This document shows positions 22,333 through 32,748 of a DNA stretch of 64,000 nucleotides, piece after piece. Location: the NCBI GenBank assembly GCA_960531495.1, contig OY482862.1:8850655-8914654 (forward strand). Reading direction: 5' to 3'. The notes below the pieces were generated by a model. The model saw nothing but the letters and a program-made list of their open reading frames with translations, did not search any database and had not been told where the DNA came from. A program made the position numbers and the translations under genes. The stretch is from Zeus faber (Eukaryota > Chordata > Actinopteri > Zeiformes > Zeidae). Each line of letters begins with the position of its first letter. Within the stretch, counting starts at the first letter, position 1.

Positions 22333-22540
22333 ATCTCGGTGGTGTAGGTGGAGCACCGCTCCAGGGGGATCTTCACCACGCGGTCGCTGAGCCCCACGAA
22401 CAGCGACCTGTCGCTGTGGAGGATCTGGAGGCTCAGGATGGGCTCCCTGGCGCCAGGCGGGAGGAGCTCCATCTCCTCCAGGTAACAGCCCTGCAGGCTC
22501 TTGTTGGTTGTAGCCAGGGCCTTCAGGATGGTGCCGTACT
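22333..22540 (-). CDS. sema5b: sema5b coding exon 9 of window (end of sema domain)
   Basis: This 208-nt exon (residues 384-452) encodes EYGTILKALATTNKSLQGCY, then LEEMELLPPGAREPILSLQI, LHSDRSLFVGLSDRVVKIPL and ERCSTYTTE. GTILKAL and LFVGL..VVKIPL are the last propeller blade. ERC supplies the first cysteine leading into the PSI module. NKS is a sequon. The acceptor is CAACCCAG and the donor GTGAGCG; phases are 1 in and 2 out, with the split codon AT|G giving Met. Confidence 0.96.
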
Positions 22541-23360
22541 CTGGGTTGGGGCAAGGGAAGACCGAATGGTGAGTACAGAGGATATGGGGTTTTAGAAAGG
22601 CTTTGAAAGGGATGCGTCACTCATTTCGTCCAACGCCCTCACGAAAACATCAATTGGTGTTCTTGTGTTGGCTTCTGTCAAAGAAACACCTTCAGTCCAA
22701 AAAAAACAACAAAAAAAAGTTTATTAAGTACATGTACATATATCTAGGTATATCAGCTATATCAAGTCATCTGTAGGGCTGTACTCCGAGAAGGGCAGAA
22801 CAAATTTCCTGTGAAAAACGTTGCCCCTGAGAAGAAGTTCATGAAAAAACCCAAAGCTAAAAATAAGTAAGGGATAATTACTTCACACTATCTGGCTTAT
22901 TACATAGCGACTAACTTAATAAAATAATGCACCGAGGCAGAATTTTGATCTGAAATGATTTTGTAACTAGTATGCCCAGTTTGAGAGCTTCCGCTGAGAA
23001 AAATAGTCCACAACAATGAAGCTAACACTGAAACAACGTAGTAAACTGTTCACCTTTGTCCTAGATATCACTAACCTATTTACTGATAATAATGTGAAAT
23101 TGGACATATCTGCAATCATCTCAAGTCTTCCATTGTAGTGATACAAGGGATGTGAATCCAGGCGTGAATTGATTGCCCCTGACCAAGGTCATTATTAACA
23201 GACAGCGGACATTATTCAGAAATAACTGGCCACTGGTTGCCGCTATTGACCGATCATTCCAGTATTCCACAGAGCTGTGTAACAACAAGTAGTAATGAAT
23301 ACATAATAGAGCAGATTCTATGTTTTTTTTAATGATTACTTTTTGTTGAATTTGACAGAC
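22541..23360 (-). other. sema5b: intron 8 of window
   Basis: This 0.8-kb intron contains the second copy of the ~115-bp dispersed repeat (23173-23285) and an AT-rich remainder without other recognised features. Confidence 0.7.
23173..23285. repeat. dispersed repeat, copy 2 (~113 bp)
   Basis: Same orientation as the copy at 18361-18476, starting TTGCCCCTGACCAAGG and ending CAGAGCTGTGTAACAAC. Confidence 0.65.
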
Positions 23361-23568
23361 CTGTGCTGATGTACATGACGTGGTAGAGCGTGTCCATGCC
23401 CTGGACGATGTCCACCACCAGGCTGGAGAAGCGCACGTCGTCCTGCATGACCAGCGGGTCCACGGACACCGGCTGCACCACGTCGTTCATCAGGTAGAGG
23501 CGCTGGGCGTCCTGCAGGCTGCGCTCCGTCAGACTGTCGTTGGGACCGCCATCCTCTATGGTCCCACA
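23361..23568 (-). CDS. sema5b: sema5b coding exon 8 of window (sema domain)
   Basis: This 208-nt exon (residues 315-383) begins CGTIEDGGPNDSLTERSLQD. It continues with AQRLYLMNDVVQPVSVDPLV, MQDDVRFSSLVVDIVQGMDT and LYHVMYIST. The LTERSLQDAQRL segment and VQPV are characteristic of class-5 semaphorins. NDS is a potential sequon. The acceptor is CTCCTCCAG and the donor GTCTGTC; phases are 0 in and 1 out. Confidence 0.96.
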
Positions 23569-23579
23569 CTGGAGGAGGG

Positions 23580-23820
23580 TGGAGTGACAGTTAGGAGGGA
23601 GACAAAGGAAGGAAGGAAATAATGGATGGATGGAGAGAGGGGGGGGGGACAAGGAAGGCTGGCAGGAAGGAAGGGAAAGTAAAGAAAAGAACAAAGACAG
23701 AAACTAGGGATGGAAATGGAAAGGAATGAAAGAAGGGAGGAAGACTGGGAGTAAGGAGGAGAGAAGAAGGTAGGAGGGAAGAAATAAAGCAATAAAGAAT
23801 GCAAGAAAGCAAGAAAGCAG
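23580..23820. repeat. (GGAA)n-type homopurine tract, part 1
   Basis: Purine-biased sequence of GGAA, GAAA and GGGA units with a poly-G of 12. It resumes after the inserted elements at 25205 and again at 26340. Confidence 0.85.
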
Positions 23821-23913
23821 GGCTGTGGCGATAACCGCATTACCACAATACTGTGGTTATGTGACGCCACCATGGTAATGACCTCATTACCGCCATCACT
23901 GCAAATATTAAAT

Positions 23914-24688
23914 ACGGTGGTACTTTGACTTGCGAGTTTAATTCGCTCCGTGACAGAGCTCGTAATTCAATCTGCTCGTATAGCAAATCAATTTTCCCCA
24001 TTGAAATTAATTGAAATGCCATTAATCTGTTCCAGCCCCCAAAAACACACCCCAATTTTTTTTGTTACGTGTTTTTAAATAAGAAAAATGTATTTATAAA
24101 TAACAAATATAAAGAAATAAACATAAAGAAATAAAATGGTTTTATAAAGTGTATTTACCTTGGAGATCAGACAACTTGGACTAACGGAAGATGCTGGCGG
24201 AGGTGGAGGAGATAGGCGGAGGAGGTTGGAGGAGTTCCTTTCGTGCTTTTTTGGTTGCTTTTGTTTGTTGCTACACTTTATTACTGAACTTAATTGCTAA
24301 AAAAAATTTTTCACTTCACTTTAATTTTAACTTGAAAAAATTTGCCAATTCCATCACACGCACACCTCGCTCATGTTTTTCTATTGATTTCATGCTTTAA
24401 TTCAATCGACATCATCTGCTTCTTCTTCTCAGCACTTACTTTCTTAGGAGCCATGATTAGAATTTTTTTTTGGGCAAAACAACTGCACAAAACGCACAAA
24501 TCACGAGCGCGAAACACAAAAGAGATGCTGGCTGGATTCGCTCGCCACGCCAACTAGCAGCGGTGTACCTGAAGTTCGCTCCTCCTAACTCACATTGTTG
24601 CTGGCAAATCAATACAAAAAATCGTCGGAACTACAGCTCATAACTCGGAAAACTCCTATGTTAGTGCACTCGGAAATCAAGGTACCAC

Positions 24689-24691
<3 letters not shown>
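23914..24691 (-). mobile_element. Tigger/pogo-like element, internally deleted
   Basis: The terminal inverted repeats read CGGTGGTACTTTGACTTGCG at the left and, reverse-complemented, CAGTGGTACCTTGATTTCCG at the right. A TA-type flank is at the left. On the minus strand, a short frame from 24454 to 24371 reads MAPKKVSAEKKKQMMSIELK and ends after seven more residues. This looks like the beginning of the N-terminal helix-turn-helix of Tigger/pogo (CENP-B-like) transposases. The rest of the transposase is absent, so the element is non-autonomous. Confidence 0.6.
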
Positions 24692-24694
<3 letters not shown>

Positions 24695-24763
<69 letters not shown>

Positions 24764-24784
24764 TATATATACAATATATATATA
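24695..24784. repeat. (TA)n microsatellite
   Basis: 62 bp of perfect TA followed by imperfect TA/AT units, directly against the right end of the Tigger-like element. Confidence 0.95.
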
Positions 24785-25204
24785 ATTTTGTATTTCATTT
24801 TTTTGCTGGTGAAAGTTACAGGGGGATATGAAATGCAAACAAAATAATCATTGCCAAGTTATAATCATTGACTGTCTTCCTGTCGCTATATGCAAGGACT
24901 TCTGGAGAAGATTTTCAGTTGCTCCGCAGAGTTCGCTCTCGCTCGTCAATGAGCTTTTCGCGCCGTGTGCCAGGGGGCGGGACGGTCCATTAAACATATT
25001 GTAAGGGGGATTGCTTTTGTGTGTTGTGTGAACGGGTCATGGCTCTCCGTGTTCGGGACGCATTGAGAACTGTGCTGTGTGACGATTCACACATATAACA
25101 ATATATTTATAATTCCTCATTGAAATGTTATCCTTGTGCATTTTTGCTTCCATATGGTAAACCACAGTACTGCGGTTATACGTTGCTTTTTTACCACGGT
25201 AGGA

Positions 25205-25375
25205 AAAATTTCAAACTGTCACTAAAAGAAGGAGAGACGAAATCAAGGCAGGATGGATGAAAAAGGGAGGAAAAGAACAAAGGCAGAAAGGAAGGAAGCA
25301 GAGAAGCAAGGAAGGAAGGAAAGAAAGAAAGAAAGAAAGCAAGGAAGGAGAGAAGGAAAGAGGGACCTTTCCTTC
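25205..25375. repeat. (GGAA)n-type homopurine tract, part 2
   Basis: GGAA/GAAA-rich sequence between two transposon copies, apparently continuous in origin with the blocks at 23580 and 26340. Confidence 0.8.
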
Positions 25376-25397
25376 GTTCATTCTGTCCTTCGTTGCT

Positions 25398-26335
25398 TAG
25401 GTTAGTCGATGAGAAGAGTCTTAGTCGACCAAGCTGCGCCTTGTGAAAATGAACCTTAAAGCCTGTATGGCTGGACTCATCTATGAAATACCAGAGGGCT
25501 TTTCACATGAAGCAAATTTTAATAAAATTCTGGCTCCTTGCTGGTGGTTGCGCCACATTCAGAAGAATAATTACAGCTTTTGGTGGTTTTCCCGGTAATT
25601 AACAAGGCGGCTCGCTTCATGCATGCGCGCTGTGCAGTGCTTGTAAATTAAATTGATGTTTTAAAAGCTTGTAATAAGTTATTGTGTTGGTGTTACTGAT
25701 AAATTAACAAAATGTTCAGTCCCCTTGCTGGTTGCTCCGACACATAATAGGGCTGTTCCTAATGACTTATTTCCCTGACGTTTTAGCGGAAGTTAAAACT
25801 TGGCCTAGTCGACTTTTCTAAAACAGGGGTTCCCAACCACCAAGCCACGGATCGGTGCCGGGCCACGGGGCATCTGCCACCGGGCCGTGGGAAGGCGGGC
25901 GGCGGTGCCCTGATTTAGCCTGTGCTTTCATTTTTCTTTTTCTTTTTTTGGCAAAGCCGGATCAGAGTGATCCGAAATCGAATAGTATGTTCTAATTGTA
26001 GATGTATTTATCTATTATCTATTTATCTATCTATTATTTATTGTCCCCCCCCGCGCTGTATACGCTGCTGAACAGTGGCGGACTATCACGGTGCGGGGGC
26101 AGAATTCCGAGTTTATTATTGAAACATAGGGGTACCTTTTTTTTTGCGTGACCCTCATAACACTCTTTTATTGTAGATGTATTTAATGTATTTATTTTCC
26201 TCTGACACTCAGTCACCAAATCATATATTTAAATAATTAAGTTAATATCATAAACGTGCGACGATTAGTTGACCAACTGCTTGAAATGACGACTAATAGT
26301 GGACTAGACAAATCTTTAGTCGGGGGTAGCCCTAG
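25398..26335. mobile_element. non-autonomous element with AGTCGAC-rich ends
   Basis: The left part has GTTAGTCGATGAGAAGAG and TTAGTCGACC. The right part, reverse-complemented, has CTAGGGCTACCCCCGACTAA and TTAGTCGTC. These resemble the 'AGGGCTGCAACGATTAGTCGACTAG' ends of a common fish hAT-type repeat. A different repeat beginning CAGGGGTTCCCAACC is inserted near 25824. Confidence 0.5.
25824..25980 (+). mobile_element. nested hAT-like fragment (CAGGGGTTCCCAACC)
   Basis: Starts CAGGGGTTCCCAACCACCAA, then GCCACGGATCGGTGCCGGGC. This is the standard end of a vertebrate hAT-Charlie-like repeat family (recognised from memory). Its far end is not clear. Confidence 0.5.
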
Positions 26336-26339
26336 AAAA

Positions 26340-26535
26340 TACCCAAGGGGGAAGGAAAGAAAGAAAGAAAGAAAGAAGGAAAGAAGGGAGGGAGGGAGGT
26401 AGGAAAGAAGGAAGGAAGTAAGGCAGGAAGGACAGTAGAAAGAAATTAAAGAAAGAAAGAAAGAAAGACAGAAAGAAGGAATGAAGCGAGGAAGGAAGGA
26501 AAGAGGGAAGGAATGACCAAAGGAAGGAAGGAACG
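26340..26535. repeat. (GGAA)n-type homopurine tract, part 3
   Basis: GAAG/GGAA units with few pyrimidines, ending 37 nt from the exon 7 donor. Confidence 0.85.
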
Positions 26536-26571
26536 ATGATGGAGATGAGGGGGTGGGCGGAGAGGACCCAC

Positions 26572-26707
26572 CTGGAAGTTGTGTATGGGGTTGGGCGTGG
26601 GCAGCCAGGTGGAGCGCGGGTTCTCCTGCGAGCGGAAGGGCCCGTTGAAGGCCCGTGTGATGGCGCTCAGGTTGAAGGCGCAGACGGCCGAGGCCGCGAT
26701 GCTGTTC
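26572..26707 (-). CDS. sema5b: sema5b coding exon 7 of window (sema domain)
   Basis: This 136-nt exon (residues 269-314) encodes NSIAASAVCAFNLSAITRAF, then NGPFRSQENPRSTWLPTPNP and IHNFQ. The SAVCAFNLSAI strand is the semaphorin 'S.VC.Y....I' motif, with sequon NLS. The acceptor polypyrimidine tract is itself a (CT)n microsatellite ending CTCTTTAG. The donor is GTGGGTCC. Phases are 2 in and 0 out. The exon is GC-rich, unlike its flanking GGAA-repeat intron. Confidence 0.96.
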
Positions 26708-26711
26708 CTAA

Positions 26712-26746
<35 letters not shown>

Positions 26747-26748
26747 GA
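26712..26748. repeat. (AG)n microsatellite forming exon 7 polypyrimidine tract
   Basis: On the + strand it is AGAGAG. In the transcript it is a CU tract that ends in CTCTTTAG at the exon 7 acceptor, so the microsatellite is the functional polypyrimidine tract. Confidence 0.93.
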
Positions 26749-27051
26749 ATAAAATGAGGGCAGAAAAAAAGACAAACAAAGCATCCATAGAGCGCAATAG
26801 GCAATAAGATCCAGAGCGGTTGTTATTATCTGAATAACAGTTTATAACAGTTTATAATGGCGAGGTGCTGTGGGAGGTGGGGAATGAAAGGTAATCTGCC
26901 GCGCGCTGCGTCCTCCTCCAGACAATCCCATCATGGAGAGGTGCGCTGTCTGGCTGCTGGCCGGGGGAAAGCACAGTCCATGTGCAGCAATAAGCAGAGA
27001 GAGCGAATGCAGAGACGCACGCATGCACGCACGCACACGCACGCGCACGCG

Positions 27052-27056
<5 letters not shown>

Positions 27057-27098
<42 letters not shown>

Positions 27099-27112
27099 GC
27101 ACACACACACGC
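27057..27112. repeat. (AC)n microsatellite
   Basis: An AC run with ACGC interruptions, preceded by (GCAC)n at 27017-27056. Confidence 0.93.
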
Positions 27113-27358
27113 AGGTGGTTTTTGGCGCCTTCTCGAAAAAAACTTTAAAAACCAGATGAATCAGGATTAGAACAGCACGTTAACATTTTTGGAATCAAGA
27201 GAGTCGATCGGGAGTTTCAGAACATTTTTAAATGACTTATGAATGCTTATAAAAATGCATTAAAGCTTTTGAGATTATGAGGACCCTAAATGTGTCCTGG
27301 CCATCCCAATGTCCTATTAATGTTGGTGTGTTTAAAGCCTTTAAAATCATGTCTCACG

Positions 27359-27395
<37 letters not shown>

Positions 27396-27972
27396 CACAC
27401 ACAGAGCAGCCCTTAAATAGAGGTGTCACATAATAAGAGTAAACCTCAGCTAAACTGTCAATGTGGCTAACACTATTACCCTGATTCTATTCCTGCCTCC
27501 TCAGGCTCTATAATGTGCTGCACGATAATGACTTTCTCAACTGCCTGCCGCTGCTGCCTGCGTCCCCCCCCCACCCCTCTCTCTCTCCCTCTCTCTCCCT
27601 CTCCCTCTCTCTCTCTTCTCCGCTCCACACTGATCAGACTTTACTGTAAAATAACCTGCCTGCCTTGGCAGCGCTTCCATGGCGCTGTTGTGACAATGCA
27701 TCAAGAGAAGAGTGACGGGTGATATATTATAGAGCGGGAGAAAGAGGAGAAAAAATAGGGGAGGGAGGCAGGACCTCAAACCTCTGCGTCAGAGGACTGA
27801 GAAAAAGGGTTTTGGGTTTTTTTTTTCTTTCATACAGTACTTCCTTCCTAGACACCCGGTTGTTCAGTTGTGGTTGTTGGGGTTAGGGCGTCAAAACCGA
27901 AGCTAAAAAAGGATTTGGACTAAACGGCAAGCGGGTGGGTCTTAAGCCAACTACTGGACAGAGAACCAATCA

Positions 27973-27990
27973 AACCCTAACCCTAACCCT
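27973..27990. repeat. short telomere-like repeat (AACCCT)3
   Basis: Three perfect tandem copies of the vertebrate telomere hexamer in the C-rich orientation. Too short to be a real telomeric block. Confidence 0.9.
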
Positions 27991-28102
27991 GAGCGGCAGG
28001 AGTGGGTGTGAGCGGGGCGAGTCAGTGGTGTGGAGAGCTTGCGAAACACAGCTAGTATCATGAAACCATAGACAAACCTCCTGAAATAACCAGATGGCGG
28101 CC

Positions 28103-28248
28103 ACGAACCGCACGCACGCACGAACCGCACGCACGCACGCACGAACCGCACGCACGAACCGCACGCACGCACGCACGCACGAACCGCACGCACGCACACA
28201 CGAACCGCACGCACGCACGAACCGCACGCACGCACGCACGCACGCACA
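28103..28248. repeat. GCAC/GAACC minisatellite
   Basis: About 146 bp of (GCAC)n interrupted by seven GAACC blocks at variable spacing of 13-25 bp, all in multiples set by the GCAC unit. Very CpG-rich. The minus-strand Cys-Val-Arg reading frames are artefacts. Confidence 0.93.
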
Positions 28249-28854
28249 TTCATAAACACTGCAGGCGAGCCTAGCTGTGGGCCTGCGGTTTTGGCGCAAA
28301 GTTCAGTTTTGAAAATAATCTTTTCCTGGGAAAAACCTCAAAATGACCACATTTAATGATGGATGGCGAAGTAAAGGGTGTAAAGTGTAGGGGGTGAAGA
28401 GTGTAGCGTCGTTGCATTATGAAGCCTTTTGACTGACGGCGGAGCAATTTGACATCTTTCCGCCGTCTCCGCGATATGATGACTCTCAATACAAGTCAAC
28501 AGTTAGCCTCGGGCCCTCGTCTCCGCTCAAAGTCGATCCCCAGTTTTAATCTCTGGTTTTTCGGGCTCTCAGCTTCCGAAGATTCAGCCCCCCCCTCCCC
28601 AGGTCTCTTAATCACCCCGGCTGTCCCTCTCTCCCTCTGCAATACGGGGCTAATTTCTCCACACCGCTTTGACAAACCTTGGCATCCCATGAGGCTTTAG
28701 ATAACTCAGGGAGACCTGTCGCTGTCCCCCTGAATGTACTGTATAATCTTATCCGCCGTGTCGCCATTTGTCTTTTATGTTGCCGGGGGCGAGGATAAGA
28801 GGATACGCAGGGAGGAGATAGATAGAGAGCAGACACAGCCAGACATTGGGGAAG

Positions 28855-29008
<154 letters not shown>

Positions 29009-29389
29009 GGTGATTTGAGCCCAAAGCAGAAAGCAGAGACAGAGAAATGTAGAAGGGCCGCTAAATCCTAAATCATCCTGCCCTACGTGTCCAACACAAG
29101 CCAGTCGGTCGGCCAGTCAGCCAACCAGCCAACCGGTCAGCTGGAGGACAACCAGATGGCCGATGAGCAAGATTGGATGCAGTGCAGCAGATCCTGGTGC
29201 AGTTTTCCCTCGGAGTGTACTGGAAAGAACGCTCAGCTCGGGGACAGAGGGTCGTGTTGCGACACGGTGAACTCCTCACCATTCCCAAATGATGGACCCT
29301 CAGTTTTTTGTTCTTTTTTGCTAAAACAGCCTAATATCCTTTTCATATGAAAAGGAAAAAAGATAAAGCTACATTAAAGCCAATGATAT

Positions 29390-29650
29390 AACCTCACTAA
29401 ATAGCTGCAACGCATTGCAGAAATGCTCAGATAAAAAGCCCACTCAGCAGAGCTCCATGGCAGCGCGGGCCAGAAACTGAACCTGCACTGCCGGGATTAT
29501 CTGTACATATTTTTATAGCCCGCACACAATAAGCCAAGTTGGCAACAGCGCCGGCCTGAAAACATCACAATGAGAAGCAGACAGCTCAGAGTCAGCAAAC
29601 ACCTCCACACAACAATTAAACAATGTATGAGGTTCACAAGGTTGTGCGAG
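29390..29650. other. candidate conserved non-coding stretch
   Basis: A repeat-free block with even composition (for example GCAACGCATTGCAGAAATGC and CAACAATTAAACAATG) in an otherwise repeat-rich intron. Candidate only. Confidence 0.22.
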
Positions 29651-31301
29651 AGGGAGAAAAAAAAAGTCTTGGATTCCAGCTACGGTTGGAGATGTTGCTG
29701 ATTGTTTGCCAGCGGTTATGCCTATTGTAGACTATTAAAGTGATTGTGAGAGGAAATGTGTCCTTCCTCTCGTATCAGTTCAATGCCGGGCGCCTTGAAT
29801 AGTCTGGCAATGGTCCCTGAGTGTACAGGTTTACAAGGACTTCCTTGGGTGAGGCCAAACAAACTATACGAATAGTACGTTTAAATTAAAGAATGTTTGA
29901 GCCTTGAAACGTGACGTATTTAAAAATATGTTAATAAGTCCATGAGCAAAATCCCAAATATCCTAAATATTTTGGGATATGTGGGATGGGCAAAGTGCTG
30001 TATTTCCAAGATTCGATGCCCATGATCAAGAAACTTTTATAATTTTGTATTGCTAGCCTATGAAGCCAACATTCCAGATGAATAGTGATGAATTAACCTA
30101 CAGACACAGTACATTCAGGCAGCTCAGCGGGCACTCTGAATCCTCACCTTGTCGGTTGCCACCACTCTTGAGCGTGTGACGGCAGGACCCTGCCATACGT
30201 TTCTGAAGTTAATTAAATGGCCCGGTTGTGTCCTAGGGTCTAAAATCTCTCAGCTCGGACGGAATGGTAACGGCTTCCACTACATAACCCTCACTTAGAG
30301 ATTAGAGTAGAGACCTAGATAACACAGATGCTTACAGTGTCTTACAATGAAATCACTTGTTTTAAAGTGGTAATCCATAAGAATAATTTGTTGAAAGAAT
30401 CTCATATTTAATACTTAATTTAGTCTGCACTTTATAACAAACAGACATTCAACGTATTTACATTATGCCCGTGCGTCTCCATGTGTTCCTATGCTGTTTC
30501 CATTGTTGGTGGCGGGGTCCGCCTTTATCTGAAAAAAAATCTCTGCGTCACATCAAGTGACGAAAAATCGGAAACCCCAAATCAACGGATCAAAAGGAGG
30601 GGATACTTGCAAGAAATACTTTTAAAACCAGATGATGAATAGACATATTAGCATTTTGAATGGGATTCTGGATCCAAAGCAGATAATCTTACGGCTTGCT
30701 CCTTTAATAAAAAAAACTATGAAAAGAGAGATGCGTGACAGGGAGTCGCTCCCAAACGCGCGACTCAGACCGCCCTGTCCCAACAGAGAGGATAAGTGCT
30801 CCGGTGCCGAGCCCAATCTCCCGCAATTCTCTGAAACGGGGGCCCCGAACCCCTGGAAGTGGGCCGGGAGCCTGTGCAAGTTTGGCCAGACAGATGGAGA
30901 CAGTGTTTGCAGTTGATTGCATTAACATATCCACCCCTGTTGAAGAGGAAGAGGAGGGTGGGGGGGTCAGGGTTTGGGCTGGGACCAGCGAGGAAGGACA
31001 CAAACACAAGCTCAGAGCTGCAACCTTTCCTCATACTGTAACCTCTGTTTTCCGTGTTCCGTGTGCATCCTCCCTTCGCTCTCTTTTCGCTGTTCTGTCA
31101 TTTCTCTGCGCCCCCCACACACAGACACACCCCACTCTCTCAGTGTCTCCAGTTGGCTCCAGCTTGACAGCAAACAGCCAGGCGGTGTCGGGTGGCAGCA
31201 GCTTAGCAGGTGAGGGAGCAGAAGGTGAGAGGCAGCATCCAACGTCTCCCTCGACGTCCCCCGGAATACATCTGCATACCAAACACCACGACTGAGCGAT
31301 T

Positions 31302-31343
<42 letters not shown>

Positions 31344-32210
31344 GCACGCACACACACAAGCAACACGCAACATTGCCACCATCACCGTTTCACTTTCATG
31401 TTTGTTGTTTGTCTTACAACGTGCACCCACTCACACACACGGCAGCGTGCTCCAAACACACACCATTTCAGGTGTAGACGTGTAGACCACTCAACATTGA
31501 AGCGAATTAACGTATAACCTTAACACAGATGAACAAACAGATGAACAATTGTCTCCTATAGCTACAAAAAGACCAAAACAAAAAGGATCGTTAGGATCGA
31601 ACATGAAGCCCTACACTGCAGCTGTTCCAAATTGCCTGTTTTTCCCCACTTAAAAAGTGTTCCCAAATTTACTTTGTGTCTGCATTAGGGAGTGAGTGCC
31701 CTCATTTTTTGAATACTTGATGTTATTGTCCAACATGCAAATGGCGAAAAAGGTGAAAATGGTACAGAAAGAAACATGTAGTGACCAATAGTGATTGACC
31801 ATTATTTCACTTTTCATATTTTTGACACATTTATTTAACCCTAAAAACTTGCCGGATAACCTGGTGATCACACATTAACCACTCCAGTGACTTCCAGTCC
31901 AAGTTTCCACCGCTTTACCGTCTCAATCGCTCTCCTCTTCATTATCACTTTCCACTTTTCGTCATTGTTTAGGCATCTGCCGTTGGCTTATGACTTTGAC
32001 ACACACACACACACACTGAATTTGCACATGTTTTCCCTGTCTCTCCTCTCTCTAATGAGCTGTGTGACAAACCACAATCCCGTCCCAACCTGGAGCCATG
32101 TAGCGGGATGTGTGTGTGTGTGTGTGTATGTGTGTGTCAGTATATAAGCAGTGTGGCCGAGGGGTTGAGTCATTAGTCGCAGAGCAGCAAGCTCTGAGCT
32201 GAACATTCTG

Positions 32211-32212
<2 letters not shown>

Positions 32213-32246
<34 letters not shown>

Positions 32247-32262
32247 TCTCTCTCTCTCTCTC
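32213..32262. repeat. (CT)n microsatellite
   Basis: About 50 bp of CT with one CCC interruption, upstream of a short (TG)n at 32332-32353. Confidence 0.95.
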
Positions 32263-32462
32263 AGAGAGTTGGTGGCTGACAGGTGAAGAGGCAATTCTTC
32301 TGCTGTGACAGTTGTGTGTTTGGGAATGTGACTGTGTGTGTGTGTGTGTGTGAGAATTGCTTTACTTTTCGAAATCCCGACTCCCAACCGCTAGTGAATG
32401 ACTTATGAGAAAATGGCCACAACAGTTGCGTATACCCCCCACCCCCCCTCCCTAACACTCAC

Positions 32463-32748
32463 ACGTTGGTGGTGAAGATGCCGTAGATGAGGTCCTGCTC
32501 GGGCAGGTAGAAAGTGCTCTGCAGCTCGTCGTAGTAGAAGGGGATCTCGCCCGAGCGCGAGCAGTTGAGCCGCGCCTTCATGAAGGTGGTCCACGTGTCC
32601 TCCAGCAGGAAGCGGCCGCCCATGTCGTTCTTGCAGACACGCGCCACCCGCGAGTACACCGTCTTGCCGCAGTCGTTCTCCACCGCGTTCTCTCGCAGGA
32701 AGAAGAAGGTGAACAGGCCGATGTCATACGCCGAGATGAAGTGGGGCT
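32463..32748 (-). CDS. sema5b: sema5b coding exon 6 of window (sema domain core)
   Basis: This 286-nt exon is the longest here (residues 174-268). It encodes EPHFISAYDIGLFTFFFLRE, then NAVENDCGKTVYSRVARVCK, NDMGGRFLLEDTWTTFMKAR, LNCSRSGEIPFYYDELQS and LPEQDLIYGIFTTN. CKND..G and FLKARLNCS-type motifs define the semaphorin fold; here the form is FMKARLNCS, as in class 5. NCS is a sequon. The acceptor is CCCCCGCAG and the donor GTGAGTG; phases are 1 in and 2 out. Confidence 0.97.

Larger units (their letters stand above)
23820..25203. mobile_element. non-autonomous DNA element with nested insertion
   Basis: The left end (GGCTGTGGCGATAACCGC with ACTGTGGTTATG) and the reverse complement of the right end (CCTACCGTGG with ATAACCGCAGTACTGTGG) share the ATAACCGC / ACTGTGGT words, as expected of imperfect terminal inverted repeats. 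A second element (23914-24691) and a (TA)n run lie inside. The class is probably hAT, by inference. Confidence 0.5.
23569..26571 (-). other. sema5b: intron 7 of window
   Basis: This 3-kb intron is a purine-rich (GGAA/GAAA) tract (23580-23820, 25205-25375, 26340-26535) interrupted by two transposon insertions. Each insertion has another element nested inside. No host exon was found in between. Confidence 0.75.

Noticed and set aside
27973-27990. Ancestral telomere fusion site
   Set aside because: Only three hexamers in one orientation; a head-to-head array would be required.
28103-28248. CRISPR-like array (regular GAACC blocks)
   Set aside because: Spacers are just GCAC repeats of variable length, in a vertebrate intron; it is a minisatellite.
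30735-31295. 186-codon plus-strand reading frame
   Set aside because: Overlapping frames on both strands, low-complexity segments, no recognisable domain and no splice or start context.
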